DNA of 64,000 bases from Atherinomorus stipes (taxonomy: Eukaryota; Chordata; Actinopteri; Atheriniformes; Atherinidae). The DNA lies in NCBI GenBank assembly GCA_023101725.1, contig JALJCO010003945.1, positions 62,001-126,000 on the forward strand, given 5' to 3'. Positions 50,461 to 62,399 of the stretch are shown in pieces. The translations under genes and the position numbers were made by a program. The notes beneath the pieces are model-generated. The model was not told the origin of the DNA. It was given only the letters and a program-made list of their open reading frames with translations, and ran no database searches. Positions within the stretch are counted from its first letter, which is position 1, and each line of letters starts with the position of its first letter.

Positions 50461-51239
50461 ACTACAACATGGGAATAATTTCTGCCACCGTGGTGGTTTA
50501 ATCCTGACATGGTGACCATGGTGATAGACTAAATAAATCATGTATCTGAACCTGCAGAAGTTATCCGAGAGGGTTTCTTAAGACAGTCACTCCAACTGTC
50601 CTGTTATCACCATGGTAACTGTTTACATGCAGCAACGTTTTTATTTTTGCAACCGAACAAATACCAGGACTCAAACATTATATTTCCCCGACAGTTTCAC
50701 GTCATATCTTGACCTCATCTACATTAAAAGTCGAGTCTTTCATGTAAACACACATATTCTCATAGTTCAATAATGCTTTTTCTGCGTTTTCTTGGCCCCT
50801 GGTTGCGCGCGCATCCTATCTGTGACGTTGCTCAGAAACCCATCTATTCATCATATCACAGCTGGTAAATAAGCATGAAAACATGACTGAATGTCATTGA
50901 TTTGTGTCGGTGAGATTACGATCAGTGTGTCTGTAGTAAAAAAAAACTATCCATCATCGTCATGGTGATCATAGTTTGACGGTGGCTTCATCATAATGTC
51001 CAGGTCCAAACAGATGTCTCTTAGTAGCATAGTAGTGAGGAAAAAACTGCTCATTTTAGCAAGCATTCAGCTTCTTGTTTGACTTTAACTGATTTTTCTG
51101 ATATCTATATCAATCAGATTAATAAACATCAAAATCACCAGATTTTTCTCAGTTTTTGCTTTAAATATTTAAATCATTGCAGATAAAAACAACCAGGAGA
51201 AAATCAGAATAATAATATTTCCCAATGATAAACAGCGGT

Positions 51240-51700
51240 TGGTGTAATCTTGTCTCAGAGGGAGCATCTTTAAAAGCCCACCAGTGTGCCTGAATTCTTT
51301 TGCATAATTAACCCTTTCTGGTCAGGCAGTGGTCGCCTGTCTGCTCCAATTTAGCGTGACAGGCCTGGCCCTGTTTGTTTGCGTCGGTGCTTTAGAGGGC
51401 CCACTTCATCGTGGCTGCAGCAGTTAATAAATCACAGCGGAAGCCCCCTCTGTCTGCAGAAGCCCATGCTACGGTGGTCCTGTCACAAGGCAGCATTAGA
51501 GCCAAAGCGACAGCTACATGCTAATTCAACATCCGCATAATTCATTATACAGTCACAAGTGTACTGGGATGGAAAGAGAACCAACACACACCAGGAGAAC
51601 GATGACAGGCATCAAACCATTAAATCCTGCTCTCCTTAAGTCCCCTCTGTCTGCATTTCTAACCGTTCAACATTCTAAACTGCTGCTACAAATACAAATA
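51240..51700. promoter_or_regulatory. Candidate conserved non-coding element in intron 2
   Basis: Unique sequence, moderate GC. It contains TTGCATAATTAACC, a TGACAG TALE half-site (51357-51362), and AGTTAATAAATCA. It is among the best enhancer-like stretches in the intron by appearance; conservation is untested. Confidence 0.35.
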
Positions 51701-52129
51701 TGAGAGATATTATACGTCTTATCATAAAATGTTCACAAAAAGCAGCTTGATATGTTCAGGAAAAACAGCTGTCTTTATTTTCTGAGCAAACAAATATGGT
51801 CATGAGGCTCATTTTAAAGGATAAAGGTTAAGAAAATATCATATAAGTCAACAATAATGGAAATGAAGTGGTAACTGTTGGAAACCAGAGTTGTATGAGA
51901 TTTGCAGGGTACTCCGTAAATCAGACAGAAGCAGTGGAAGATGAGATGGAGGAAGAGACGCTCCTCCATTAAGAGGGAAATTAACAAAAAGATAAAGAGT
52001 CAATTAAAGCGATAAGTCCTCAACCCCTTCACGAGGTGAAGAGTGGCTTCCTCATCCCTCCTCTTCATCATCTGCACTTTATCATGATGGTCTTTGATAC
52101 AGGGAACATATAGACCTTCAACACCTACA

Positions 52130-52613
52130 GTAGAATAGTACAATAAAAACAGTAATTCAAATAAGAAAGTAAAGAAACTAACAGTAAATGAAAAATTACA
52201 AAATTGTGATTTAGCAAAATAAAATGTTGCTTTTGAATTACAGTGGAAAAAATAATTGTAAAAAAAAAAACCAAAACAAACCCAGACAATAGAGACCTTC
52301 CATAAAGGACAAACAAAACTGTCAACAGGTGCAGACGTCTGATTGGATGTTACAGAAAACACCTGATTGCAGTGATTGCCTCAAAGTGTTGCTCAACAAC
52401 ATTTTAGTTCAGGAGCCCCATCATGCTTGTTTTCTTGTTTTATTTTTGGGTGTTTGTTTTTAATATTTTTGTTTAACCACAATTCAAAATCGGTGTCATG
52501 ATTTTCATAGATTTTTTATTTATTTATTATTACTTTGTCAATTTCAACTTATTTTACTGACAGCTGATTTTTTCCTTCTTTAATTGGAAGGTATGAATAA
52601 ATTTGAGGATGAC
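52130..52613. mobile_element. Tc1/mariner-type MITE, copy 5, reverse orientation
   Basis: Reverse complement of the family. ATTGCAGTGATTGCCTCAAA and CAGACGTCTGATTGG are present, and it ends TTGAGGATGACTG at 52613. The opposite terminus is missing. It abuts copy 6 head to head. Confidence 0.8.
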
Positions 52614-52615
52614 TG

Positions 52616-53690
52616 TCGTCCACAAAATTATTCATACCTTCCCATTAAAGAAGGAAAAAAAATCAGCTGAAAAAAATAATATATAAAAATTTTATGAAAA
52701 TCATGACATTGATTTTGAATTGTGGTTCAACGGCAATATAAAAAAAACAAACAAATAAAACAAGTAAACAAGCATGAAGGGGCTCCTGATCTAAAATGTT
52801 GAGCAACACTGTGAGACAAAGGCTGTGTCTCAAACCGCCAGTTGAGCACTTCAAACACTCTTTTTGAGTGTGTAGTGCGTTCATGCTGTCATTTAAGCCA
52901 AAATTCAGTGCTCTGAAAGTACACAGATGTTGCCCTACTAACAGCCAAAAATGAAGTGCAAAACGAAGCACACTACGCCATCTTGCTGACGTAGCGGAAG
53001 AAGCAGGACTTCCGAACTGCTTTCAGAACTGAATAATGGTGGTGAATGAAGCGGTGGCGACCCCTGCTGCATCGGAGGCGGTATTGTACTGATTTTAGTG
53101 ACGTTTATGAAAATATTTAGACATAATTACTAATGTATATTTTGGCATGCTCCTAAGCGGCTCACTCCCTGATGACAGTTATGATCTGGACATGTGTTTG
53201 TGGCCGTGGTTTTACTGGCTCAGTAGTTAGCTCATGTTAGCGGCCAATGCTAGTCCGTCACTTCCTGTAAGTGCAGTGCTCTGTTTGGGTCAGCATTTAG
53301 TGACAATAGTGTGCACCACAGACAAAGTACACAGTGCGCACTACACACTGAATTCCAGTGCACTCGGGCAAGTGTGCGGTCTGAGACACAGCTAATCACT
53401 GCAATCAGGTGTTTTCTGTTACGTCCAATCAGATGTCTGCACCTGTCGTCAGTTATTTTGGTCCACTGTTCATGAGCAATGAGCTCTTATTTGTCTGGAA
53501 CAGTGTTGCTTGTTTGTTTTTTAAAATTATTTATTTCCAACACAATTCAACAGCATATTTCATTTCATTAAACTATAATTTACAAAATTTTGATTTATTA
53601 TTACCTTTTTACGTTTCTTGTTATTTGATTTTCTATTGTGAATTCAGCATTTTCTTTGACTGGAGGGTATGGATAATATTGAGGACTGTA
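52616..53690. mobile_element. Tc1/mariner-type MITE, copy 6, split by a 574-bp element
   Basis: It starts TCGTCCACAAAATTATTCAT and is cut after GAGACAA (52819). It resumes at AATCACTGCAATCAGG (53394) and ends near GGATAATATTGAGGACTG. Joining the halves restores the family order seen in the uninterrupted copies. Confidence 0.82.
52820..53393. mobile_element. Nested MITE with AGGCTGTGTCTCA ends
   Basis: The left AGGCTGTGTCTCAAACCGCC and right, inverted, AGCTGTGTCTCAGACCGC match. The insertion point in the host MITE is known to within two bases from intact copies. Confidence 0.85.
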
Positions 53691-53879
53691 TCTGTATATA
53701 CTGTATATTCTGACTTTTTCTCAGCTTTTTTTTTTTTTTTTGCTCCAGTGGCCCTGATCCTCTTCCATACTTTTTCATTTGAAAAAAGTTTTTTTTTTTT
53801 TTCATCTTAAAAGTGTGAAATGTGAATAAGAAAAGACAAGAATGAGACCTTTGCTGGTTGGGTCCAGGATGGGCAGTTA

Positions 53880-54560
53880 AAGAGCATCTAGACAAATGTC
53901 CTGCGTGCCCCAGATGAGCCCCCACCAGACTGAGAGCCCAACGGGGCCTGAGGCGGGGCTGCCTTGTCATTAACAGCCTCCACCTTATTAAAGCCATTCC
54001 TTCAGGAGAGCAGATGAGCATGTCAGAGTGAAACCAGGCCGGGGAGGGAAGGTGACCACACCACCACCCCCTGTCTGAGCAGGAGGAGAGGGGGGGGCAG
54101 CACTGTCCCTTTGTTGTCAGCCTGGACCCCCTGATGTCCCCGTGATTCCCTGTCAGTCTGTATTAATGGAAGTCACAGTGGTGATGCTCCTTCACGTCCT
54201 TATCTCCTCCAACAAGCCTCCTCGGACCAGACGAGCCCTGAATCCAAACAGGTCTGTCCGTGAGACAGAAACCTGCTCCGGAGGTTCAGATTCACAGAAG
54301 CTGAGACTCAAACGGTCCCGTAAACATTCAGCACTGGACCAGTTCTACCAGAGAGGAGAAGCAGGAAAGCTGCGGAAGCTGCCATCTTTCTGGTTGCCAA
54401 CCAGTTTATGGAAAAGTCATTAACTGTAATTAGTCCTTAATCATCCTGATTAGCCAAGTCGCAGTAAATGAAGCCACATCTGGAGCAGCTGAGGGCGCTT
54501 GTGCTCGCTGAGGTCTACCTGCAACATCTCTGCTGCCTCGCGTATGCTGGCTGCTGTCAG
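53880..54560. promoter_or_regulatory. Candidate conserved non-coding DNA in intron 2
   Basis: Unique sequence with CATTAACAGCC and GTAATTAGTCCTTAATC plus CTGATTAGCC homeodomain-type cores. No repeats are seen apart from a short G run near 54090. Confidence 0.3.
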
Positions 54561-54842
54561 TCAGCGTGTAAATGAAGACGCTAACCGTCTGCAGAGGAAC
54601 GATGCTCTCACACCGCATGAAGCCGTTACTGATAACAACACACACTGTACTACACACTCCCACAAAAACACTCAATGACAGGAAGCTGACTCTGGCTTTC
54701 TAAGGCTGTTTGAACATCCTAACAAGATCTGAGCTTCACCAGCAGGCAGTGGGATTTCTCTAAGAAAGAGAGAAAACCAGCACGAATCATAGCAGCAGAT
54801 AACTAGCTCGTCGCTAACATCGCTAACTAGCATATCAATACA

Positions 54843-55180
54843 AACACACACACACACACACACACATTTGTTTGCTATCCCCATGGGGTACATTCATTGA
54901 CACAATGCAATCCCTAGCCCCTTGTCCTAACCCTAACGCCTGGAACTGATTGCCTAAACCTAACCCCTGTCCTAACCCTAACGCCTGGAACTGATTGCCT
55001 AAACCTAACCCTTGCCCTAATCCTAACCAAAACCTAATTGTAACTTAATTACAAACCCCGTTTTGGACCCGTAGGGATGGGAAAATGTCCCCATGAAGGC
55101 AAAACGTCTTCACAGTGATGGTAAAATACGGCAAATGGTCCCCACAATGTAGCATAAACGCACCCACACACATGACTAAA
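54843..55180. repeat. CA microsatellite and CCTAACCCTAA-containing dispersed repeat
   Basis: A short CA array (54843-54866) is followed by a segment with two near-identical units (CCTAACCCTAACGCCTGGAA at about 54925 and 54970). ACATTTTCCCATCCCTACGG-type sequence follows in reverse. It resembles a common fish repeat and is not a telomeric array, because the TTAGGG units are not consecutive. Confidence 0.7.
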
Positions 55181-55325
55181 CCAGTTTAGCACCAATACAG
55201 AAGTGCCACTCACCAGTATAACTGGAGCAGAGGAACTCTCCACCAGCATCGATGGGGGGGTCAGACAGAAACCTCAAGATCACAGCACCAGATCAGCTCT
55301 GAGAACGGGACTGATCTGGATCACA

Positions 55326-55733
55326 GGTCTGGACCAAAAGTCTGGACCAGAGGTCTAGATCAGAGGTCTAGATCAGAGGTCTGGACCAGAGGTCTAGATC
55401 AGAGGTCTAGATCAGAGGTCTAGATCAGAGGTCTAGATCAGAGGTCTAGATCAGAGGTCTGGACCAGAGGTCTAGATCAGAGGTCTAGATCAGAGGTCTA
55501 TATCAGAGGTCTAGATCAGAGGTCTATATCAGAGGTCTAGATCAGAGGTCTGGATCAGAGGTCTATATCAGAGGTCTAGATCAGAGGTCTGGACCAGAGG
55601 TCTATATCAGAGGTCTAGATCAGAGGTCTATATCAGAGGTCTAGATCAGAGGTCTGGACCAGAGGTCTAGATCAGAGGTCTAGATCAGAGGTCTGGACCA
55701 GAGGTCTAGATCAGAGGTCTAGATCAGAGGTCT
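55326..55733. repeat. 13-bp minisatellite, unit GAGGTCTAGATCA
   Basis: About 31 units of 13 bp with only a few variant forms: GAGGTCTGGACCA, GAGGTCTATATCA and GAGGTCTAGATCA. The variants are interspersed, giving an ordered pattern. The high homogeneity suggests recent expansion. Confidence 0.95.
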
Positions 55734-55959
55734 TGGCTAGAGAAATGGGCCAACCGTCTGGATCAGAGATCTGGTTCAGAAGTCTGGACTTGCCTGATCG
55801 AAGACGTCCAGGGAAAGACCAGGTCTTCTGCCGTTCGTTTGTGCTGCAGGTCAAGGACATGAATGGTGGCGCAACAGCCACAAAGTCCCTGATTAGGCGG
55901 GGAGTCTGGGACAGCTTTCAATGGGGGGCCTTCCATAGTGGACCAGCTTCTTCTGTCCA

Positions 55960-57290
55960 GGTCTGAGATGGACTCACGGATGAACTAAATCCTCTGCTGG
56001 AGTTGGACTGAGACGACTCTGGAGGATGGACTGAAAGCTCCGTCCCTCCAACCAGCTTTCCAAACTACAGGCTCATCATCATCCTCATCCTCATCCTCGT
56101 GGCCCCCATGAGGCCCCACATAGAGACCTGGTTACAGATCTGTAGCAGTTATACTGACAGACAATGATGATTACTGTTATATCATTATCATTATTGGAGC
56201 TGTTCTTCATACTAATGGTGATGCTGGTGAGTATAGACAAGATGATGAAGATGACCACTTTACAGTTAGGTTAGTTTTATATTTCAGCATGAGTAGAAAC
56301 TATCGTTATTTTCATTATTTATAAACATTGCTCTTTTCTGCATTTTATTTAACTCTATTCTATCAAAAGCTTCTGTAATGAAGCAAATGTCAGATGTTTC
56401 TGTTTCACTAACTGAAACATCTGAAATCACTTTGACTTGAGCTCATTTTCTAGTCCTAGTTAATGTTTATTTTTCTAAAATCTTATTTTACAACCCCTTC
56501 CTCCTTATTAACATTAAAACTGAGATATAATATCACCAATCTCAACGCTGCTATTTGTGTTTTTGTACTTGTCAGTATTATATTCATGTTAAAATCACTT
56601 CATATTCACAATTTTGTTTCACACATACTCAGTTCGTTCCCTCTCTACGTTTGCTTTGCTGGGATTTGGCCTCCAGGATTCCCTACAGGTCAACCTTTGG
56701 GGGGAGCTGAGACTGTGCAACCTCTGTCTTTAAAACAGATGTGTTAAACGTGTTACATGGATGACCATACTCTATAATAAACAGCTTCCTCTCAGGGTCT
56801 GGGAGCTGTTTTAAAAGAGTTCCTCCTATGGACCAGTTCTGTCCTCTCTCAGGTCTGAGGGCGACCCGTGGTTGAGGGTGTCCAAACAACTGAAAGAAAT
56901 AGGGAAAAAAAATTCTCATACTGTAAATATGTAAATAAAATAAAACATTGTGGAAGGATCTCATTCGTTGAATCACCGTCTCCGGTGTGATGGATTCTAC
57001 CCTGGTGGCCTGCCGAAGGACCCTCTGGGTCAGGGTCTCGGCTTATTTCCTATCCCTATAAAGCCGTATGTATCATGTTTGATACATGTGGTTTCCAAAA
57101 ACTTTTGCATCTGAGACCTTTTGCATCACTTTATGGAAAAAACTTTGCTCAAAACTGTTGTACACAATCTGATACGTCTGATAGCAGGAGGCAGAAGACT
57201 AAACTACAATCATTTGGACATGTTGCACAGCAAAAAATGGTGTATATACAAAAATGATTTCTGTTAATTTTTTCCTATATTTTGTTGAAG
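55960..57290. other. Intron 2 stretch, no gene recognised
   Basis: AT-rich sequence. A short TCATCATCCTCATCC simple repeat lies near 56070. No exon, tRNA or transposon end was identified. Confidence 0.4.
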
Positions 57291-57295
57291 CGATT

Positions 57296-57770
57296 ATTGT
57301 TATTTTTACTTTTAGGATTATTAGTATTATTATTATTTAATTTTGGTGATATTTTTAGTAGCAGTAATACTTATAATTATTATTATTATTATTAGTGGTA
57401 GTTTTAGTAGCAGTAATACTGTATTATTATTATTATTATTATTAGTTATTGTTTAAGTAGCAGTAATACTGTGTTATTATTATTATTAGTGATAGTGATT
57501 GTTTTAGTTGCAGTAATACTGTATTATTATTATTATTAGTGATAGTTTTAGTTGCAGTAATACTGTATTATTATTATTATTAGCGATAGTTTTAGTAGCA
57601 GTAATACTGTATTATTACTTAATATTATTATTTTATTATTAGTGGTAGTTGTAGTAGTCGTCGTACTGTATTATCACTATTATTATCATTTTTATTATTA
57701 CTATCATTAGTGGTAGATTTGGTAACAGTCGTACTCTTATCATTATTATTATTATTCATGGATTTTTTAT
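57296..57770. repeat. (TTA)n-based compound repeat
   Basis: ATTATTATTATTATTAGTGA blocks alternate with TAGTTTTAGTAGCAGTAATA and CTGTA, forming a ~60-bp higher-order repeat of about six to seven units. Confidence 0.85.
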
Positions 57771-57859
57771 CATGACCAATATTATTAAGTTACTGTTTCC
57801 TTGACATCACTTTGACCTTTTATGAGGTTTATGATTTTATTGTTATGATGATGTCATAC

Positions 57860-59240
57860 TTCCAGGATGCTGCAGCTGAGTTTTGCTTTACGGCTCCACG
57901 TCACTCGCTAGCAGATGGACATCAACACACCGACCGTCCTGGACGTCAGCTCGGCTGATTTATTATAAAAAACCCAACACGACATTATCAGAGGAAAAGA
58001 GAGAGAGCGAGAAAGATAGAGATAAAACAAGAGTCGAGATAAGGCTGACTTTTACTGGCCTGAGAGATCTCAGAGAAGAGACAAGATGAAGATGATGCTG
58101 GATTAGCCGTCGTTACGGGGAAATCCTTTAATTCCCTAAAATCAGACACTAGATTGGATCAGTCCTTTGAGCAAATCTGTGTCCATGGAAACGTTTGGCT
58201 CAGCAGCCAGAAGATGTCCGCAGGACGTCGGAGCCGGTAAATGATGCAGAAACGCCGGTCCAGTACTGGGGAACTGCTTCCATCACAGCCCAGAGTTTCT
58301 CTCGCGCCCCCCCGGAGAGTTTCCTCCACACGCCCCAGTCTCTTCCTGCTACACAGCTCCAGTTTAATTACACACTTTAATGAGCTGAATTATTAATGGC
58401 GCTCATACTTGGCAGTTTAAGGAAAAGCAGACGAGGAGACGGCGCTGAGCGTGGGGAATCGGCGGCTCATTAAAACATCACCTGATGCCGCTGGGACCGG
58501 CGTTATTTAGCCAGAGAAATAATGGGATTCGGTATTTTACATATGAGTGAGAGTGGAGCTGCCTGGGCATGAATGTGATGGAGGAACCTGCACAACATCG
58601 CGTCATTACCACTGCAGGCCCAAGGAAAATGAAAGGCTATCTAACGCAGCCAGTCTGAAGGCTTTCCTTTCTGATGGTTCAGCACAGATGGGAGCAATAA
58701 TATCTGAAATGAGGTGGACTAAAACAGGAGTAAAATCAATGAGAAGACAGGTGGATGTCTCATTTCCCTCTGCGAAGGAAGGGTTTTATCTGAGATGCTT
58801 CCAGCAGTGAGGGTGTTCATCAACATCGGGAATGTTGGAAAGCGTCATTATAAAAGCTTCAGAAAGCTGCAGGAAAATGAGATAACCCTTACCACATCAC
58901 TCTGCTGATAAGACGAAATCCCGCAGTGAAGAGACAGGAAATGAAAGCAGGAAACAAGTTCCAGAGTTGTTCCTGCAAGTCTAAATTTATATTTCTGCCC
59001 GACTGAAATTCAATCTCTGTGTTTCTGTGTACGCCGGTCCAACACTGAGAGCATGTCTCGGTGTCTTGGAGTAATTTTAAAGCTCATATAAATGATCTCA
59101 GTGTTGTGATGCACAAAAAAAGCCGATTTGATGTGAAGGATTTTTATTTTTAATCAGGAAGATGCTCGTGTTTCCAGTGTGACGTGGAGGTTTGCTGTGA
59201 TGAATCCTGATCCCAGATCAGCATCACGCTGCCGACTGGT
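57860..59240. promoter_or_regulatory. Candidate conserved non-coding DNA in intron 2
   Basis: A long non-repetitive stretch. The segment at 58380-58560 (GGCGGCTCATTAAAACATCA, CGGCGTTATTTAGCC, AATAATGGGATTC) looks most enhancer-like. No coding evidence. Conservation is untested. Confidence 0.35.
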
Positions 59241-59298
59241 CCTGATGCTCAGGAGGAAACAATAACCGGCTCAGTGTTCAGTCCAATCATATTACAGC

Positions 59299-60764
59299 TA
59301 GGGGTGGGACTCGATTAAAATAATATAATTAATTAGAGGCTTTTAATTAATTAATCTTGATTAATCGCATGATAAAAATTGCTCCAAAAAAGTGACATTT
59401 TTCTTGCTTGAATAGATTTTTTGAGGATATCTGAACCAAATAATAAACACAGCTCTGTTACTGTCAGACCAAATGCATTTAATCGTATTTCATCTTTAAA
59501 AAAAAAAAACCAAAAAGTAGAAAAAGAAATAAAAACGATCCCAGGCCAAAGCTGAACAGACTTAAAGACCCACAATGGAACTTTTCTCAGTTTTCTCAGT
59601 GATGAGTCCCCTATCGACAGCTAAACCTCATCATCTTCATCGTAGTTGTACTTGTGATTCCCTCCAGCCAGTAAATCAGTCTTATCTTGACTCTTGTTCT
59701 GTCCCTCCCTCCCTTTCTCTTCCTCTCTTCCTTCAGTAATGTTTCCTCGCGTTTCTTTGCTGAATCCGACGTCACATCCGACCAACTTGCATTCCAGTTC
59801 ACTGGTCGGAAAATCCTAGCAAAACGTGTTTGCTAAGGCTATTGTTATTAGCCGTTGTTAGCACAGCAGGTGTTGTAGTTCACATATACCATGAGAAAAA
59901 TGTGAATTACACCACAGCATCTTCCCTCTACATCTGTATCAAACAATACCACATGTACGACTGATTTAACGCAACAAAACATAGTCAAAAGTGAAATAAA
60001 TGTATCACGACAGAAGCTTCTACAACTGCTAACCCGACTGCTAACACTGCGCGGCCATCTTTAAATCTGAACTCGGAGGTGGCAGGATTGTCCGACTTTC
60101 CGAGTGGGAAATCCCACCTGGGGTGGTTGAAACTCCAGTTAAAACTTCCTACTTGGAACTGGGAATTTCCCAGTTCTGAGTTCAAATGGAACGCAGCATG
60201 AGCCTCGGGACACCGCTGGGCAGTGACGCTCAAAAACAGTGTGCTCAAAAATGCGCATAATGAATGTTGGTGTGGCATCAAAACAAGCAGAAACGCAGAT
60301 TTTAAAGGTCTAAAAGTTACGTTGTGGGTCTTTAAAGGATATATTTTTAAATACTTTAACTATTAAACTGGCTGTTTTCTAATTAAGTGTCAAAACATGT
60401 TACAGTACTTTTTGTTTTGAGACAGGAGAGGGGCCTGGGGCAGCTTTCACAGCTAACATAAGCTAGTAAGCAATACGTTCATTCAAGTCTGTCTCAACAA
60501 CAATAATAGAAAATTTCGCTAGACCTCTTGCTAGCTGCTTTATAAAAAAAGTTTTCAGAGGGGTCTGAAAAATTGCTAAATAAAGCAACAAAGTCACAAA
60601 GTTTTGCCGTGTCCGTCAGCGTAAGGTTGTACCAGAAAATCAGCCCTGACAAAGGTTCCGCTTTGCTTCTAATGTGAACTACGATTAAATGTTTTAATCT
60701 TTTTAATGTGTTAATTTTCTTGTAATTAATTAATCGTAATTAACTAATTAAAGTCCCACCCCTA
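59299..60764. mobile_element. hAT-like element with TAGGGGTGGGACT ends and a nested TTAA-type MITE
   Basis: The ends TAGGGGTGGGACTCGATTAA and, inverted, TAGGGGTGGGACTTTAATTA match. The 8-bp flanks ATTACAGC and ATTACAAC match at seven of eight. A MITE of the AGACCCACAA family is nested at about 59564-60337. Confidence 0.88.
59564..60337. mobile_element. TTAA-flanked MITE with AGACCCACAA ends, copy B
   Basis: The left TTAAAGACCCACAATGGAAC and right TTACGTTGTGGGTCTTTAA are inverted. It is longer than copy A because a segment around 59765-60200 (starting GACGTCACATCCGACC and containing GAACTGGGAATTTCCCAG) is absent from 15579-16011. Confidence 0.8.
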
Positions 60765-62033
60765 ATTACAACCCAAACCCTGCGCGCTGGGGACCAGGAT
60801 CTTTGTTTTGCTGCCATATTTGACAAGACCCCGCAAGAAAACTGAAGACAGGTTCTGTCAAATAAGATATGTGAGCGATGACTCGGCCTCTGCTCCTCAG
60901 TGATGCAGCAAATAAGCCTGATTAGTGATCAGTGAGGAGTAACCAGACGACCCAGAACGGCCCGAGCGGCAGGCGTCTGGATGGAGCCCTGCAGCTCCAG
61001 ACACAAAGACGCACTGAGCTCCCCCCTGTACCAGCGACCAGCATCATGCAAGTCATGACCGAGCGGCTCATTACCGGGCTGATCCGGGTCAGAGAGCAGA
61101 TGCAGATGTAGGTCAGAGAGAACCCCTCGTGTCAATCAGGGAAGAGGGTGTGAGAGACCGTTCGTGCTCTTCACGGGCACCGAGGAGGTCAGGACAGATG
61201 GATGGACTGTTCGTGAGGACAGGAAACAGCATTTTTACCGCTAGTTTTAGGATGCTTTCACAGCTGCTAGTCAGGTAGATGGTTCGGTTCGGCCAAAAAG
61301 TTCTAACAATGCTGCATTTCTCAACTAGTCCAGTTCACATTCACACCAGAGTTTCTTCAAACCAAACAACCGATATCGATGTCATATATCTGCTAGGTCT
61401 GGGCGATACGGCCTCACATCAATATCAGGATATTGAGCAGTTCACCTCGGTAACGATAAATAAACGATAACTGGTTACAGACTGGATGGGTGGGGTCACG
61501 TGACTACAGACGTACATGAACACAGCCGACCTATAAAAAGCCAAAAACACTTAATTTTATTAAAACACCTTAATTCTGCCCTTACTGGAACTTGATGTGA
61601 CTTCTAGTTTGGCAGATAGAAAATGCTGTGTTTTGTGTTGAAACTGATGGCAAAGCAAGCGAAGAAGGAGAATCCCAAAGAAAAAATCTGTTTGTTGTGC
61701 TCTTCTGCTCGTTATTGTGGTGGTATGGTTTTGTCGTTGCTTTATGCAGCAGCACAGATGCTGCTGCTGTTCCAGCATGAAACTCGCATACGGCACCAGA
61801 GCACTGCATGTTTTTCTGGGTTTTTTTGCACGGAAAAGATGTGTTGCAAGACACTATCAGAAACTCCTAACCTGATCCATCTTTATCTCGAAGACATCTT
61901 CGGTGATCTTTCCGGGAGCTTCAGTTTCATTTATCATGTAGGATGAAGGAACTGCTGTAAGTGGGCTGAATGGAGGCCGCGCGGCGTACCCACCATCAGA
62001 GACCCGTACTGGAGTCCACATGGAACCGGATGT
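60765..62033. other. Intron 2 stretch, no gene recognised
   Basis: A repeat fragment with TAGGTCTGGGCGATACGG lies at about 61394-61470. The rest, including 60840-61150, is unique and could be regulatory. No exon is supported. Confidence 0.4.
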
Positions 62034-62255
62034 ACACTCTAAGAAAAGATTGGTTGAATTTGACCAATCTGGTTGGTCGTTGTGTGTCCGATCAAAAAGA
62101 ATGGAAAGATTAACCAATATTTCGATCAGAATGACCAATACAAATTGGTCACTTTGACAAAAATATTGGCTATTCCAACCAATCTGCTGGTTAATACAAC
62201 CAAAAGATTGGTTGGACACAGATTGGTCAAATTCAACCAATCTATTTTTAGGGTT
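62034..62255. mobile_element. Near-palindromic MITE (GATTGGTTGAATTTGACC)
   Basis: The left GATTGGTTGAATTTGACCAA and the right half are inverted copies, and interior TTGGT/ACCAA words continue the palindrome. It is 222 bp in total and would fold into a long hairpin. Confidence 0.8.
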
Positions 62256-62399
62256 TACGGTTTTTTAGTCTGAACCAAAAAAAAAAAAAAACAAACTGGT
62301 CCACTTTCTCACCAGCCCAAACGTACCTGCAGGTGTTCCGGACTCTGGTCCGGTTTAACCGGATCAAATCATGCAGGTGTGAAAGCCCCCTAAAAAACA

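Noticed and set aside
54925..55030. Interstitial telomere sequence
   Set aside because: CCTAACCCTAA appears only as isolated pieces in a known type of dispersed fish repeat, not as a consecutive telomeric array.
55326..55733. CRISPR-like array
   Set aside because: Units are directly adjacent with no unique spacers, and the genome is vertebrate; it is a minisatellite.
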